Shown here piece after piece: positions 17,607 to 26,815 of a stretch of DNA of 64,000 bases. Under the pieces are notes generated by a model. The model saw only the letters and a program-made list of their open reading frames with translations. It did not search any database and was not told the DNA's origin. The position numbers and the translations under genes are program-made. Within the stretch, counting starts at the first letter, position 1. Every line of letters starts with the position of its first letter. Source of the stretch: Virgisporangium aliadipatigenens (GTDB taxonomy: Bacteria; Actinomycetota; Actinomycetes; Mycobacteriales; Micromonosporaceae); contig NZ_BOPF01000034.1 in NCBI RefSeq assembly GCF_016863615.1, forward strand, positions 62,001 to 126,000. The letters run 5' to 3'.

Positions 17607-17661
17607 CGCAACGGCGACACCTGCCGCTCCGCGCCCGACGTCGACGGCCTATAAAGGCTGA

Positions 17662-17964
17662 GTGATGGTGGAGTTCGAGGCGGAGCTGTGGGTGTGGGAC
17701 GCGCGCCGCTCCGAGACGTGGACCTTCGTGAGCCTGCCGGAGGACGCCTCGGAGGAGATCCGTGCGCTGACGGCGGGTAACGCGCGGGGGTTCGGGTCGC
17801 TCAAGGTGCGCGCCTCGATCGGCGGCAGCACGTGGTCGACCTCGATCTTCCCGGGCTCCGGCGGTGGGCCGTACGTGCTGCCGGTCAAGCGGGCGGTGCG
17901 CAAGAAGGAGGGCATCGAGCCCGGCGACACCGTTCCGGTGGCCGTCGAGTTGGTGTACGCGTGA
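17662..17964 (+). CDS. DUF1905 domain protein
   Basis: The 100-residue product matches the small DUF1905 barrel (FEAELWVWDARRSETWTFVSLPEDASEEI, GFGSLKVRASIGGSTWSTSIFP, YVLPVKRAVRKKEGIEPGDTVPVAVEL). The function of the family is not established. The GTG at 17662 or the adjoining ATG at 17665 could be the start. The next gene overlaps by 4 nt. Confidence 0.85.
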   Translation: MMVEFEAELWVWDARRSETWTFVSLPEDASEEIRALTAGNARGFGSLKVRASIGGSTWSTSIFPGSGGGPYVLPVKRAVRKKEGIEPGDTVPVAVELVYA

Positions 17965-18746
17965 GCGGAACCGGACGGGTGCCCCCGCGCGTCAAAGACG
18001 GCGTGAAGCTGCGCGCCCTGGCACTCCTGCTCGTTCTCGCCGCGACGGCCTGCGGGGAGGCGTCGGCCGACACCGGTTCCTTCGAGGGACGCACGTTCCT
18101 GTCGACCGGTGTCACCGACGGCGGGCAGCCGAAGCCGCTCGCGGCCAACACCCGGATCCGGATGTCGTTCACGGCCGACGAGGTGAAGGCGAACGCCGGC
18201 TGCAACCACCTCTCCGGCCCGGTGAGCCTCGACGGCGACAAGCTCGTCGTCGGCGAACTGGGCAGCACCGCCATCGGCTGCCCGCCGGGGCTCTCCGAGC
18301 AGGATCAATGGTTCGCCGGAGTGCTGAGCGGGCGCCCCGGCTGGAAGCTCGACGGCGACACGCTGACCCTGACGGCCGGCGCCGTCACGGTGACGTTCGT
18401 GGACCAGCGGGTGGCCGAGCCGGACCGGCCGCTCCTCGGTACCAGGTGGACGGTCGACACGGTGTTCAGCGGTGGCGTCGCGAGTTCGGGGCAGGGGAGC
18501 GCGGGGTTGGTGTTCGCGGACGGGCGGGTCACCGGGTCCACGCCGTGCGGGGTCTTCGAGGGGTCCTACACCCGCGAGGGAGACAGGCTGCGCTTCGCCG
18601 ATCTGATGCACACGCCGTGCCACGACCAGTTGCACGCGTCGGTCGTGGGAACGCTCGCCGACGAGGCGACAGTGTCCGTCAAGGGGGATCGGTTGACACT
18701 GACCACAGTGGACGGTCGAGGCCTGGGCCTACACGCGACCGGCTAG
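17961..18746 (+). CDS. Lipoprotein with two META (HslJ-like) domains
   Basis: The GTG at 17961 overlaps the stop of the DUF1905 gene. A lipoprotein signal (LRALALLLVLAATAC) follows; a second GTG at 18003 lies closer to it and may be the true start. The mature part holds two META domains, the first with RIRMSFTADEVKANAGCNHLSGPVSLDGDKLVVGELGSTAIGC and the second with GTRWTVDTVFSGG...CGVFEGSYTREGDRLRF. META/HslJ proteins are linked to envelope stress and resistance; a precise role is not known. Confidence 0.85.
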   Translation: MSGTGRVPPRVKDGVKLRALALLLVLAATACGEASADTGSFEGRTFLSTGVTDGGQPKPLAANTRIRMSFTADEVKANAGCNHLSGPVSLDGDKLVVGELGSTAIGCPPGLSEQDQWFAGVLSGRPGWKLDGDTLTLTAGAVTVTFVDQRVAEPDRPLLGTRWTVDTVFSGGVASSGQGSAGLVFADGRVTGSTPCGVFEGSYTREGDRLRFADLMHTPCHDQLHASVVGTLADEATVSVKGDRLTLTTVDGRGLGLHATG

Positions 18747-18762
18747 TTGTCCACAGCCCGCA

Positions 18763-19230
18763 GGTGCGTCTTGCGGGCCACCGTGCGCGGACCCCAATGC
18801 CGGCCCGCACTACGTGCGGCTCTTCCCCGACGTGTACGCCGCGGCCGGGGTGACGCTGGATCACGCCGCGTGGTGCCGCGCCGCCGCGCTGCTGCTCAGG
18901 GGACGGGGCGCGCTGAGTGGCCACTCCGCGGCCCTGCTCCGAGGAGCCGACGTGCTCCCGCGGGACGCTCCGGTGGAGGTGACGGTCCCGCGGGACAAGC
19001 GGCTGGCGCCGCAGCGCGGCCTCGTGGTGGTCCGATGCTGCTTGACGGCGGCCTGCCCAGACCGCTGACGCAGCACGAGGTGCGTGACAGGTGCGGCGCT
19101 CTTGTCGCCCGGCTCGACCTGGCCTACGAGGCACAGCGGGTGGGCGTCGAGTACGAGGGCGCCCACCACAGGGAGCGCGACGCCTTCCAGCGCGACCTGA
19201 GGCCCCGGCGACATCTATCGCACACCCGAG
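18763..19230 (+). pseudogene. Decayed DUF559/AbiEi-C-type protein gene
   Basis: Two pieces of one actinobacterial family are recognisable in different frames. Bases 18814-19035 encode RLFPDVYAAAGVTLDHAAWC...LSGHSAALLRGADVLP...VEVTVP, the usual N-terminal half. Bases 19033-19200 in another frame encode GGLPRPLTQHEVRD...ARLDLAYEAQRVGVEYEGAHH, the C-terminal endonuclease-like DUF559 segment. The middle of the protein and the very end are missing, and the frame changes at the junction near 19035. A further piece (VLRATVRGPQ) near 18768 is in the second frame, so more than one lesion is present. Confidence 0.75.
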
Positions 19231-19476
19231 CGCTGCGACTAGCCGAGTGCCGCGACGGACAGGGCGGCCCCGGTGCCCTCAGCTCTGGCGATGATCTGGC
19301 CGTCGCGGATGCTGAGGGCACCGGGGCTCGTCTGGTGCGCGGTGTTCCTCGTGCTCTTCTGTCCGCTCGCCGTGCGCGGCTACGCGCGTTGGGAGTGAAC
19401 GCGAGCCCGGCAGCGGAGCGGTGCGCGCGGGAGCATACGGTCGCGCCCACGGCGGACGCGCGTAAATAGGGATCTA
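19231..19476. other. Non-coding stretch with a 17-bp inverted repeat
   Basis: No convincing gene is seen. GCCCCGGTGCCCTCAGC at 19267-19283 is repeated in inverted form at 19311-19327 with a 27-bp spacer. It follows the decayed gene and precedes the stop of the reverse-strand sugar dehydrogenase. It could be a terminator without a T-run or a repetitive palindrome. Confidence 0.6.
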
Positions 19477-20550
19477 TCAGACGGGCGGGAAGCGGAGGAT
19501 GCGGTCGTCGGTGGCGGCGGGCGAACCGCGGCCGTCCCGGTTGCTCGTCGTCACCCAGAGGTAGCCGTCCGGCCCGACGACGACGGTGCGCAGCCGGCCG
19601 TACTGCCCCTGCAACTCGGCCACCGGCGTACCGGCGCCGCCGCTCGCGGTGATCGGGACGGTCCACAGCCGGGTGCCGCGCAGCGCCGCCGCGAAGAGCG
19701 TGCCGTTTGCGAACGCCGCCCCGCTCGGCGAGGCCTGCGCGGTGCTCCACACGACGATCGGGTTGCGGAAGTTGGCGTTGTTGCCCATGCCCTCGACCGT
19801 CGGCCAGCCGTAGTTGCCGCTGGCGACGATGAGGTTGACCTCGTCCCAGGTGTTCTGGCCGAACTCCGTGGCGAACAGCCGCCCCTGGGTGTCCCACGCC
19901 AGCCCCTGCACGTTGCGGTGGCCGAGGCTGTAGACGAGCGAACCCGCGGTCGGGTTGTCGGCCGGCACGCTGCCGTCGGGGCGCATGCGCAGGATCTTTC
20001 CGTTGCGGCTGCTCGGGTTCTGCGCGTTGGAGGTGGTGCCCGCGTCGCCCACGCCGGCGTAGAGGTTGCCGTCCGGCCCGAACGCGATCCGCCCGCCGTT
20101 GTGGATGGACGCCTTCGCGAGGCCGGTGACGACGGCGGTCTGCGCCTGGATGCTGTTCAGGTCGAAGCGCACGATGCGGTTGTCGCCGGCGGCCGTGAAG
20201 TACGCGTACACGAGGTTGTCCTGGGCGAACGTGGGCGACACGGCCAGCCCGAGCAGCCCGCCCTCGCCGCCGCGCACCACGTTCGGCACGGTGCCCAGGG
20301 AGACCGGCGCGCTCCCGGCGCGGACGCGCAGGAGGCGTGCGCTGTCGCGCTCGGCGACCAGTGCGCTCCCGTCGGGCAGGAACGCCACACCCCACGGCGT
20401 GGCGAGGTTGGTGGCGACGGTCTCCGGGCGGGTGAAGTCGAAGCCGCCGGCGGCCCGCGCCTCGGCCGGCCGGTGCGCCTGCAACGTGACGGCGCCGATG
20501 ACGGCGGCGCCCGCGACGAGTGCCGCAGTTGTCCACAGTGGACGGTGCAT
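19477..20550 (-). CDS. Secreted PQQ-dependent sugar dehydrogenase-like beta-propeller protein
   Basis: Starting at MHRPLW (20550, with GGGAGA before it) gives 357 residues with a signal peptide (TTAALVAGAAVIGAVTLQAHRPAEARA). The body is the GSDH propeller: FTRPETVATNLATPWGVAFLPDGSALVAERD, GGEGGLLGLAVSPTFAQDNLVYAYF, HNGGRIAFGPDGNLYAGVGDAG and GHRNVQGLAWD, containing the catalytic histidine and PQQ-contact positions of soluble aldose dehydrogenases. It probably oxidises sugars outside the cell. It is divergent from the GH10 xylanase gene. Confidence 0.88.
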   Translation of the reverse strand: MHRPLWTTAALVAGAAVIGAVTLQAHRPAEARAAGGFDFTRPETVATNLATPWGVAFLPDGSALVAERDSARLLRVRAGSAPVSLGTVPNVVRGGEGGLLGLAVSPTFAQDNLVYAYFTAAGDNRIVRFDLNSIQAQTAVVTGLAKASIHNGGRIAFGPDGNLYAGVGDAGTTSNAQNPSSRNGKILRMRPDGSVPADNPTAGSLVYSLGHRNVQGLAWDTQGRLFATEFGQNTWDEVNLIVASGNYGWPTVEGMGNNANFRNPIVVWSTAQASPSGAAFANGTLFAAALRGTRLWTVPITASGGAGTPVAELQGQYGRLRTVVVGPDGYLWVTTSNRDGRGSPAATDDRILRFPPV

Positions 20551-20678
20551 GTCGGATCTCCCAGTTTGGGGGCAAATGAGCGATCGATGCCAATCTACCC
20601 CCGGCTCCCGCCCGCCGCACTTTCGGCGCAACTTTCGAACGGTCGAAATACCAATTGGCGGCGACGAATGATCAGTTC

Positions 20679-20714
20679 TTGACGGGTCACGAAATGCACA
20701 CCTAGCGTTCATGC
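20679..20714 (+). promoter_or_regulatory. Promoter of the first GH10 xylanase gene, probably leaderless
   Basis: TTGACG at 20679-20684 and TAGCGT at 20703-20708 are 18 bp apart. The GTG start at 20715 lies 6 nt after the -10, so the mRNA would begin at or next to the start codon. Confidence 0.55.
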
Positions 20715-21944
20715 GTGTTATCGCGAAGACTCATCGTCGCAGGTGTTGTCGCTGCCGTACTGCTTCCGTCGCTGTCGGCATCGGCCTCACACACCCCACC
20801 CAACCCCGCCGGAGAAACGCTCCGCGCCCTGGCCCAGCGCCACGGGCTGTACGTCGGCACGGCCGTCAACATGGACGCGTTGCAGGACCCCGCCGAGTCG
20901 CGCTACCGCGAACTGGCCAGCACCGAATTCAACACCGTCACCGCCGAGAACGTCATGAAATGGGAGGCGCTGCAGAAGGAAAAGAACGGCCCGTACGATT
21001 TCACCGAGGCCGACAAGCTGATCGACTTCGCCCGCAAGAACCGCCAGAAGGTGCGCGGGCACGTGCTCGTGTGGCACAACCAGGTGCCCGAGTGGCTGGG
21101 CAAGGGCGTCAAGGACGGCTCCATCTCCAAGACCGAGCTGCGCGCCATCCTGGAACGCCACGTGAAGACCGTCGTGTCGCACTTCCGGGGCAAGATCTGG
21201 CAGTGGGACGTCGTCAACGAGGCCGTCACCGACCCGTGGGACAGCCCGCCGAGCGGCATCACCTACCGGCCCACCCCCGCCGCCGGCGCCGGTGACAACC
21301 AGGTCTTCTGGGCCGATCACCTCGGGCCGGGCTACATCGCCGACGCGTTCCGCTGGGCGCGCTCGGCCGACCCGCAGGCGCTGCTCTTCTACAACGACTA
21401 CAACCTCGAGGCGTTCGGCGACGAGGGCCCGATGGACAAGGTGCAGTTCGTCTACAACATGACGAAGAACCTGCGCGCGCAGGGCGTCCCGATCGACGGC
21501 GTCGGCAGCCAGGGCCACCTCTCCACGCAGTACGGCAACTACAGCGCGTTCCAGATCAGGGACGCCCTGGACAAGTTCGCCGGGCTGGGCGTCGCCACCG
21601 CCTACACCGAGGTCGACGTGCGCAGCCAGCGCACCCCGGCCGTCGAGGCCGGCGACACCAAGGAGATCAACCCGCGGCTGCAGGGGTCGGCGTTCAACTA
21701 CAGCGCACTGCTGCAGGGCTGCCTGATGAGCCGCAAGTGCCTGTCGTTCACGGTATGGGGCTTCACCGACCGCTACCAGTGGACGAACGACTGGGAGTTC
21801 GGGGGCGAGGGACGTACCGGTCTCGCCGCCATCTACGACACGAACTACAACCCGAAGCACGCCTACCAGTCGATGCGGGCGGACCTGGCGACGGCCGGTG
21901 CGCCGTACGTGCAGCCGCGCATCCCGCAGAAACCGAAACGCTGA
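20715..21944 (+). CDS. Secreted GH10 endo-beta-1,4-xylanase (catalytic domain only)
   Basis: The 409-residue protein has a signal peptide (SRRLIVAGVVAAVLLPSLSASA) and one GH10 barrel. The acid/base is E169 in WDVVNEAV and the nucleophile is E299 in AYTEVDV; TAENVMKWEAL and GHVLVWHNQVPEW are family signatures. It cleaves xylan in the medium. No binding module follows, unlike the GH10-CBM2 enzyme at 27545. The start is the GTG at 20715. Confidence 0.94.
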   Translation: MLSRRLIVAGVVAAVLLPSLSASASHTPPNPAGETLRALAQRHGLYVGTAVNMDALQDPAESRYRELASTEFNTVTAENVMKWEALQKEKNGPYDFTEADKLIDFARKNRQKVRGHVLVWHNQVPEWLGKGVKDGSISKTELRAILERHVKTVVSHFRGKIWQWDVVNEAVTDPWDSPPSGITYRPTPAAGAGDNQVFWADHLGPGYIADAFRWARSADPQALLFYNDYNLEAFGDEGPMDKVQFVYNMTKNLRAQGVPIDGVGSQGHLSTQYGNYSAFQIRDALDKFAGLGVATAYTEVDVRSQRTPAVEAGDTKEINPRLQGSAFNYSALLQGCLMSRKCLSFTVWGFTDRYQWTNDWEFGGEGRTGLAAIYDTNYNPKHAYQSMRADLATAGAPYVQPRIPQKPKR

Positions 21945-21960
21945 CGCGGGTCCTGGGAAG

Positions 21961-21989
21961 CGGCCGCGGGGCATCGGGCCCCGCGGCCG
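21961..21989. terminator. Bidirectional hairpin terminator
   Basis: CGGCCGCGGGGC (21961-21972) pairs perfectly with 21978-21989 over a 5-nt loop. It lies between the GH10 stop (21944) and the stop of the convergent propeller gene (21997). There is no T-run. Confidence 0.78.
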
Positions 21990-21996
21990 TCCCGAC

Positions 21997-23154
21997 TCAG
22001 CGGAACATGTCGAGGACGCGGCCGTCCGTCGCGTACAGGCGGCCGTCGACCACCACGACGTGCCCGACCGAACGGCGGATGATCGGCGTGTCCTCGAGCG
22101 GCTGACCGGTGCGCGCGTCGAGCATCGTCACCGACTGCAGGTCCGAACCGGCGAACACGACGCCGCCGGCGACCACCGGCCGGGCGACCGGGCTCCACAC
22201 CTCGTGCTTCCACGCGGGGCGGCCGTCGGTCAGGTTCAGGGCGAGGATGTCCTCGCCGTGCGCCACGTAGACGCGGGTGTCGTCGACGGCCAGCCGGCCG
22301 GCGGCGTTCGGGGCTTTCCAGGCGGTTGCGCCGGTGCGGGCGTGCACGGCCAGCAGGTCACCACCGGGCGTCGTGGCGAGGAAGAGCCGGCCGTCCCGAT
22401 CGGCGGCCTGCACGGACCACTCCGCCGGCCGGGTCCAGAGCCGCTTCCCGGTGCGCAGGTGCACCGCCTCGGTGGCGCTGCCGTCGGTGCGCGTCAGCAG
22501 GATCAGGTTGCCGGCCGCCGCGCCGGAGCCCAGTTCGACCCCGTCACGTGTCCACAGTGGACGGCCGTCGTCGAGCCGGTACGCGGTCACCGTGTCCACG
22601 CCGGCGTCGCCGCCGCCCGCCACCACCACGTCGCCGGCCACGACCACCTGGTACATCGGCGCGTCGCGCCGGAGCGACCAGCGTTCCCGGCCGGTCGCCG
22701 CGTCGTACGCCGTGAGCAAGCCGTCCGGGTCGCTCGTGGAGCCGCACGTGTTGGCCGCCGCGACGAGCGTGTCCCCGGCGACGCTCAGCTCCGGCGTCTC
22801 CTCGTCGGCGGTGCTGTCGACGGTGTGCCGCCACAGGCGTCTGCCGGTCGCGGCGTCGTAGGCGGCGAAGCCGTTCGCGTCGGAGAGGAACATCCGCCCG
22901 CCGGCCACCACCGGCGACCACTGCCCGAGGCAGCTCGCGCGCACCGCGGGGGAGACGATCGACCAGCGGTACGTCAGCGCGCCGGCGGTCCTCGGGTTGA
23001 TGGCGCGCTCGTGCGGGTTCCAGCCGGTGTTGGCCGGGCCGTAGCCGTCCTGCGCCCACCCCTCGCCGGAGGCGGCGGCGGCCGGTGTCGCGGACAGGCT
23101 GACACAGAGGGCGGCGGTGGCGATGGCGGACAGTGTGGCGCGCATGATCGCCAT
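21997..23154 (-). CDS. Secreted PQQ-like beta-propeller repeat protein
   Basis: The 385-residue product has a signal peptide (ATLSAIATAALCVSLSATPAAAA) and repeated propeller blades ending in motifs such as FAAYDAATGRRLWRH, LTAYDAATGRERWS, LLAVHARTGATAWK and ILALNLTDGRPAWKH. These are the tryptophan-docking blades of the PQQ/BamB superfamily. The catalytic residues of PQQ alcohol dehydrogenases are not evident, so a binding or scaffold role is as likely as an enzyme. It is convergent with the GH10 gene. Confidence 0.82.
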   Translation of the reverse strand: MAIMRATLSAIATAALCVSLSATPAAAASGEGWAQDGYGPANTGWNPHERAINPRTAGALTYRWSIVSPAVRASCLGQWSPVVAGGRMFLSDANGFAAYDAATGRRLWRHTVDSTADEETPELSVAGDTLVAAANTCGSTSDPDGLLTAYDAATGRERWSLRRDAPMYQVVVAGDVVVAGGGDAGVDTVTAYRLDDGRPLWTRDGVELGSGAAAGNLILLTRTDGSATEAVHLRTGKRLWTRPAEWSVQAADRDGRLFLATTPGGDLLAVHARTGATAWKAPNAAGRLAVDDTRVYVAHGEDILALNLTDGRPAWKHEVWSPVARPVVAGGVVFAGSDLQSVTMLDARTGQPLEDTPIIRRSVGHVVVVDGRLYATDGRVLDMFR

Positions 23155-23202
23155 CTTTTACGAGAAGGTGTTGCCGGACGGCGGTTTTCGGTAAGAAATG
23201 AC

Positions 23203-23241
23203 GATCACGGGCCGGCATCCCGGAGGCGCCGGCCCGTGATC
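23203..23241. terminator. Hairpin terminator after the serine hydrolase gene
   Basis: GATCACGGGCCGGC at 23203-23216 pairs perfectly with 23228-23241 over an 11-nt loop. It follows the stop of the reverse-strand serine hydrolase and separates it from the propeller gene on the same strand. Confidence 0.78.
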
Positions 23242-23250
23242 CGGATCGGG

Positions 23251-24447
23251 TCAGTGGGAGCAGAGTGCGTGGTCGATCAGCTCCATGGACTTGTCCGTCC
23301 GGGGCGGCGTGACGCCCTCGTCGGGCTCGAACGAGTGGGTGTTGAACGAGACCATCACGCTCCGCCTGCCGTCCGGCGTCACGCCGTTGCGGGTCTGGAA
23401 GCCGATGACGTCGCCGCCGTGCGACCACGAGCCGCCGCAGGAGTTCGGGACGAACACGAGCCCCAGGCCGTAGCGGGCGCCCGGCCAGTTCTCCCGGAAC
23501 TCCTCGCTCGGCGTCACGGTCGCCCGCATCTCCTCGAGCTGTGCGGGCTTGAGCACCCTGCCGCTCAGCAGCAGGCGCAGGAACCGGTTGCCGTCGTCGA
23601 GCGTGCTGACCATGGCGCCGGCCGCGCCGCCCCAGGACGGGTTCTGCTCGGTGACGTCGACGAACTCGCCGTACTTCGGGTCCTCTTCGGTGGCGCCCTC
23701 GCCGGGGAAGCGTTCGTAGCCGACGGCGTGCGGGCGCGGGATCCGGCTCTCCGTGTACGGGGCGCTGGTGTCCTTGAGGCCGAACGGCTCGATGATGCGC
23801 TCGCGCACCTCGTCGAACCACGTGCGCCCGGTGACCTTCTGGATGATCATGCCGGCGAGCGCGTAGTTCGTGTTCGAGTACTCCCATCCGGCGCCGGGCG
23901 GGAACAGTGGCGGGTGCTGCACGGCCAAAGCCACCGCCTCCTCCGCCGTCACCGTCGTGAAGCGCTTGTCCCGGAAGCCCTGTTCGGAGAAGAGCCACGG
24001 CATGTCCATCAGGTACTCGTTCAGGCCGCTGGTGTGCTGCAGCAGCTGGCGAACGGTGATGGCGCGGCCGTCGTTGCCGTTGGCGTTCACCACGCCGGGC
24101 AGCCAACGCTCGACCGGGTCGTCGAGGGAGAGCTTCCCCTCGCCCACCAACTGCAGCACGGTCGCCGCCACGAACGTCTTCGTGAAGGAGCCGATGCGGA
24201 ATTTGGCGTTCCACGGAACGGGTGTCCGGGCGGAGACGTCGCCGAGCCCGCTACGGACCTTGATGTCGCGGCCGGGGGTGTCGACCCCGACCAGCACGCC
24301 CGGTGTGCCGTACTTCAACAGCGCGTCGGCGTCGCGTTGCAGGGTGGTTCTCTCACCCGCCTCCGCGGTGCCGGTGCCGACAAGGGCGACGCCGGCCGCG
24401 AGCACGGCGGCGGTGGCAGCCGTCAATGTGATCCGAAGTGGCTTCAT
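23251..24447 (-). CDS. Secreted serine hydrolase (beta-lactamase/DD-carboxypeptidase family)
   Basis: From MKPLRITL (24447) the product is 398 residues, with a signal peptide ending near GTAEA. The class C beta-lactamase fold motifs are intact: S87-F-T-K90, Y190-S-N192 in WEYSNTNYA, and SHGGD near the C-terminus. Similar secreted actinomycete enzymes are D-alanyl-D-alanine carboxypeptidases or esterases. It is divergent from the kinase at 24584, which may sense cell-wall status; that link is inference. Confidence 0.9.
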   Translation of the reverse strand: MKPLRITLTAATAAVLAAGVALVGTGTAEAGERTTLQRDADALLKYGTPGVLVGVDTPGRDIKVRSGLGDVSARTPVPWNAKFRIGSFTKTFVAATVLQLVGEGKLSLDDPVERWLPGVVNANGNDGRAITVRQLLQHTSGLNEYLMDMPWLFSEQGFRDKRFTTVTAEEAVALAVQHPPLFPPGAGWEYSNTNYALAGMIIQKVTGRTWFDEVRERIIEPFGLKDTSAPYTESRIPRPHAVGYERFPGEGATEEDPKYGEFVDVTEQNPSWGGAAGAMVSTLDDGNRFLRLLLSGRVLKPAQLEEMRATVTPSEEFRENWPGARYGLGLVFVPNSCGGSWSHGGDVIGFQTRNGVTPDGRRSVMVSFNTHSFEPDEGVTPPRTDKSMELIDHALCSH

Positions 24448-24570
24448 GCTTGGGAACGCTATGGCGGGACATCGACCGCAGTCGTCACACGGGCACGGCA
24501 ACTTCGCCTACCCCGCCGGGGGTACCGGGGGTTACCACGCTGGTGAGAGGCTCACCGGGGAGATCGCGAC

Positions 24571-24583
24571 TATCGTCGAACGG
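24571..24583 (+). promoter_or_regulatory. -10 element of a leaderless kinase transcript
   Basis: TATCGT at 24571-24576 lies 7 nt before the GTG at 24584. No ribosome site is present, and the geometry fits a leaderless mRNA. Confidence 0.5.
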
Positions 24584-25720
24584 GTGCGGACGCTCCTCCG
24601 ATCCGTCCTGGTGGACGTGCTGCTGGCCATCGTGTTCACCGGGCTGGCCCTGGCCACGCTCGTCCAGCAGCGCGACGGCAGGCCGAGCCTTCCAGCCGTC
24701 CTCTTCGCCACGCTCAGCGTCGCGCCGATCGCCTGGCGCCAGCGCGCGCCCGTGCTCACCGTGGTGGCGATCCTGGTCGGGCTCACCGGCTACGCGATGC
24801 TCGGCAACGGCGAGTTCCCCGACTCGGGCGTCGGCCTGCTCTTCGGCATGTTCACCGCCGCGATGCTGTGCCGGCGCGCGGTCGTGGCGGGACTGTTCGT
24901 GGCGGCGCTGGCCGTGATGGCGATCGCCTACAGCCGCACGTTTCCGGACGCGCTGCCGTGGTCGCAGATCCTCCAGATCGCCCTGCTGATCGCCGGCGTG
25001 TGGGCGCTCGGGGAGAGCACCCGCGAGTGGTCGACGCGCGCCGAACGGCTCGCCGCCCAGGCCGCCCGCGCCGCCGCCAACGAACGCGTCCGCATCGCCC
25101 GCGAACTGCACGACATCGTCTCGCACCACATGTCGGTCATCTCCCTGCAGGCCGGCCTCGCCGAGTACGTTCTGGACGCCGACCCGCCGACCGCGCGCAC
25201 CGCTATCGCCACCGTCGGCGAGGCGAGTCGCGACGCCCTGCTGGACATGCGCCGCCTGCTCGACGTGCTCCGCGTCGAACCGGGCGACCTCCCCGACACC
25301 GGTCGCGACGACGGCTACCGGCCGCAACCCGGCCTCGCCCAACTGGAGGAACTCGTGAATCGCACGCGCACCGCAGGCGTCCCGGTCGACGTGACGGTCA
25401 CCGGAACGGCCGTCCCGCTGCCGCCCGGCCCCGACCTGTGCGCCTACCGGGTGGTGCAGGAGTCGCTGACGAACGTGCTCAAGCACGCCGGCCCCGCCTC
25501 GGCGCGGGTGGAGGTCGAGTACTCGGAACGGGCGCTCACCGTGCGGATCAGCGACACCGGCGGGCGGGTGTCCCGTTCGGCGGCGGTCTCCCCGACGTCG
25601 CACGGCATCAAGGGCATGCGGGAACGGGCGGAACTGTACGGGGGCGTGTTGACCGCGTCGCCCGCCGACGGGGGCGGGTTCACGGTCGAACTGCGGCTGC
25701 CGGTGGGGGCGGCGCGATGA
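24584..25720 (+). CDS. Two-component sensor histidine kinase, DesK type (pair 2)
   Basis: The GTG at 24584 gives 378 residues. Four to five membrane helices (about 8-145) carry no large extracellular domain, so the signal is probably sensed in or at the membrane. HisKA_3 follows with H176 in RIARELHDIVSHHMSVISLQAGLAEYVLD, then HATPase_c with VVQESLTNVLKHAGPASA and HGIKGMRERAELYGG. A much longer upstream frame is antisense to the serine hydrolase and was not used. Confidence 0.9.
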   Translation: MRTLLRSVLVDVLLAIVFTGLALATLVQQRDGRPSLPAVLFATLSVAPIAWRQRAPVLTVVAILVGLTGYAMLGNGEFPDSGVGLLFGMFTAAMLCRRAVVAGLFVAALAVMAIAYSRTFPDALPWSQILQIALLIAGVWALGESTREWSTRAERLAAQAARAAANERVRIARELHDIVSHHMSVISLQAGLAEYVLDADPPTARTAIATVGEASRDALLDMRRLLDVLRVEPGDLPDTGRDDGYRPQPGLAQLEELVNRTRTAGVPVDVTVTGTAVPLPPGPDLCAYRVVQESLTNVLKHAGPASARVEVEYSERALTVRISDTGGRVSRSAAVSPTSHGIKGMRERAELYGGVLTASPADGGGFTVELRLPVGAAR

Positions 25721-26433
25721 GCACCCCTCCTGTCGGCGCGCCCGGCGACTCGTCGGCGGCGCCGGTGCGGGTTCTGGTCGTCGACGATCAGGACCTCATC
25801 CGGGCCGGGCTCGTGGCCCTGTTCCGGGCGGCGCCCGGGCTGGAGATCGCGGGGGAGGCGAGCGACGGCGCCCAGGCCGTGGCGCTGACCGCCGAGACCC
25901 GGCCGGACGTGGTGCTGATGGACATCCGCATGCCCGTCATGGACGGCATCGCCGCCACCCGGGCGATCCTCGCCGACGACAGCCCGCACCGGCCGCACGT
26001 GGTGGTGCTGACGACGTTCGACCTCGACGAGTACGTGTACACCGCGCTCGGGGCCGGCGCGTCGGGGTTCCTGCTGAAGGACACGCCGCCGCAGCGCATC
26101 ATCGCCGCCGTGCACACCATCGCGGCCGGCGACATCCTCATCGCACCGCGCATCACGCACCGGCTCATCGAGGCGTACGCCGACAAGCACCGCACGACGA
26201 CGGTCGGCGGTTCCGCGCTGGCCGAGCTGACCGCGCGCGAGGCGGAGGTGTTGAGCCTCGTCGGCACCGGCCTCAGCAACACCGAGATCGCCGAACGGCT
26301 CGTGCTCAGCGAGGCGACCGTCAAGACGCACGTCAAGCGCGTGATGGCCAAGCTCGGGCTGAACAGCCGGGCGCAGGCGGTGGTGGTCGCCTACGAGACC
26401 GGCCTCGTCGTTCCCTCGACGGGCACCACCTAG
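25717..26433 (+). CDS. NarL-family response regulator (pair 2)
   Basis: The ATG overlaps the kinase stop (ATGA), giving 238 residues. The receiver has DD at 23-24 and the phospho-acceptor D69 in VVLMDIRMPVMDG; the LuxR-type HTH follows (LTAREAEVLSLVGTGLSNTEIAERLVLSEATVKTHV). It is the cognate output of the upstream kinase. Confidence 0.93.
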   Translation: MSTPPVGAPGDSSAAPVRVLVVDDQDLIRAGLVALFRAAPGLEIAGEASDGAQAVALTAETRPDVVLMDIRMPVMDGIAATRAILADDSPHRPHVVVLTTFDLDEYVYTALGAGASGFLLKDTPPQRIIAAVHTIAAGDILIAPRITHRLIEAYADKHRTTTVGGSALAELTAREAEVLSLVGTGLSNTEIAERLVLSEATVKTHVKRVMAKLGLNSRAQAVVVAYETGLVVPSTGTT

Positions 26434-26549
26434 ATTGCCGGAACCCGGCAGCCGGGGCCCGGCCCGGACAGCCGCCGGCCGACCTGTCGCACACCGCACC
26501 GTGTGGAACATCCTCGACGGCAGCAGCGCACGGGGAAAGGCGGCGGCCG

Positions 26550-26801
26550 ATGGACAGACGCGTCGACGGCGCGACGGTGATGGAATGGATCATCAAGTTG
26601 ACGGCCATGATGCTGTTCTGCGTTCTGCTGCTCCGCGTGCTTCCCGGCATTCGTCCTCCCGAGCCCGAGAGCGACAAGGCCGGCGTCGCGCGCGTCCGGG
26701 TGTCGCTGTATTTCTACCGCGGCGACGACGAGATAAATCGTTCCGTGGAACTGCGCCGGGAGGCCGACGGCGAATGGCGGGTCTGCGGGAACCCGCTGTA
26801 G
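26550..26801 (+). CDS. Small membrane-anchored protein of unknown function
   Basis: The 83-residue product (or 73 from the internal ATG at 26580) has one membrane helix (MEWIIKLTAMMLFCVLLLRVLP) followed by a short polar domain with two predicted beta strands (VRVSLYFYRGD, RSVELRREADGEWRVCG). I do not recognise it. Its codon pattern looks coding, and a purine-rich stretch precedes the start. It lies between response regulator 2 and the reverse-strand MCP-like gene. Confidence 0.6.
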   Translation: MDRRVDGATVMEWIIKLTAMMLFCVLLLRVLPGIRPPEPESDKAGVARVRVSLYFYRGDDEINRSVELRREADGEWRVCGNPL

Positions 26802-26815
26802 TGGGCTGACCGGGC

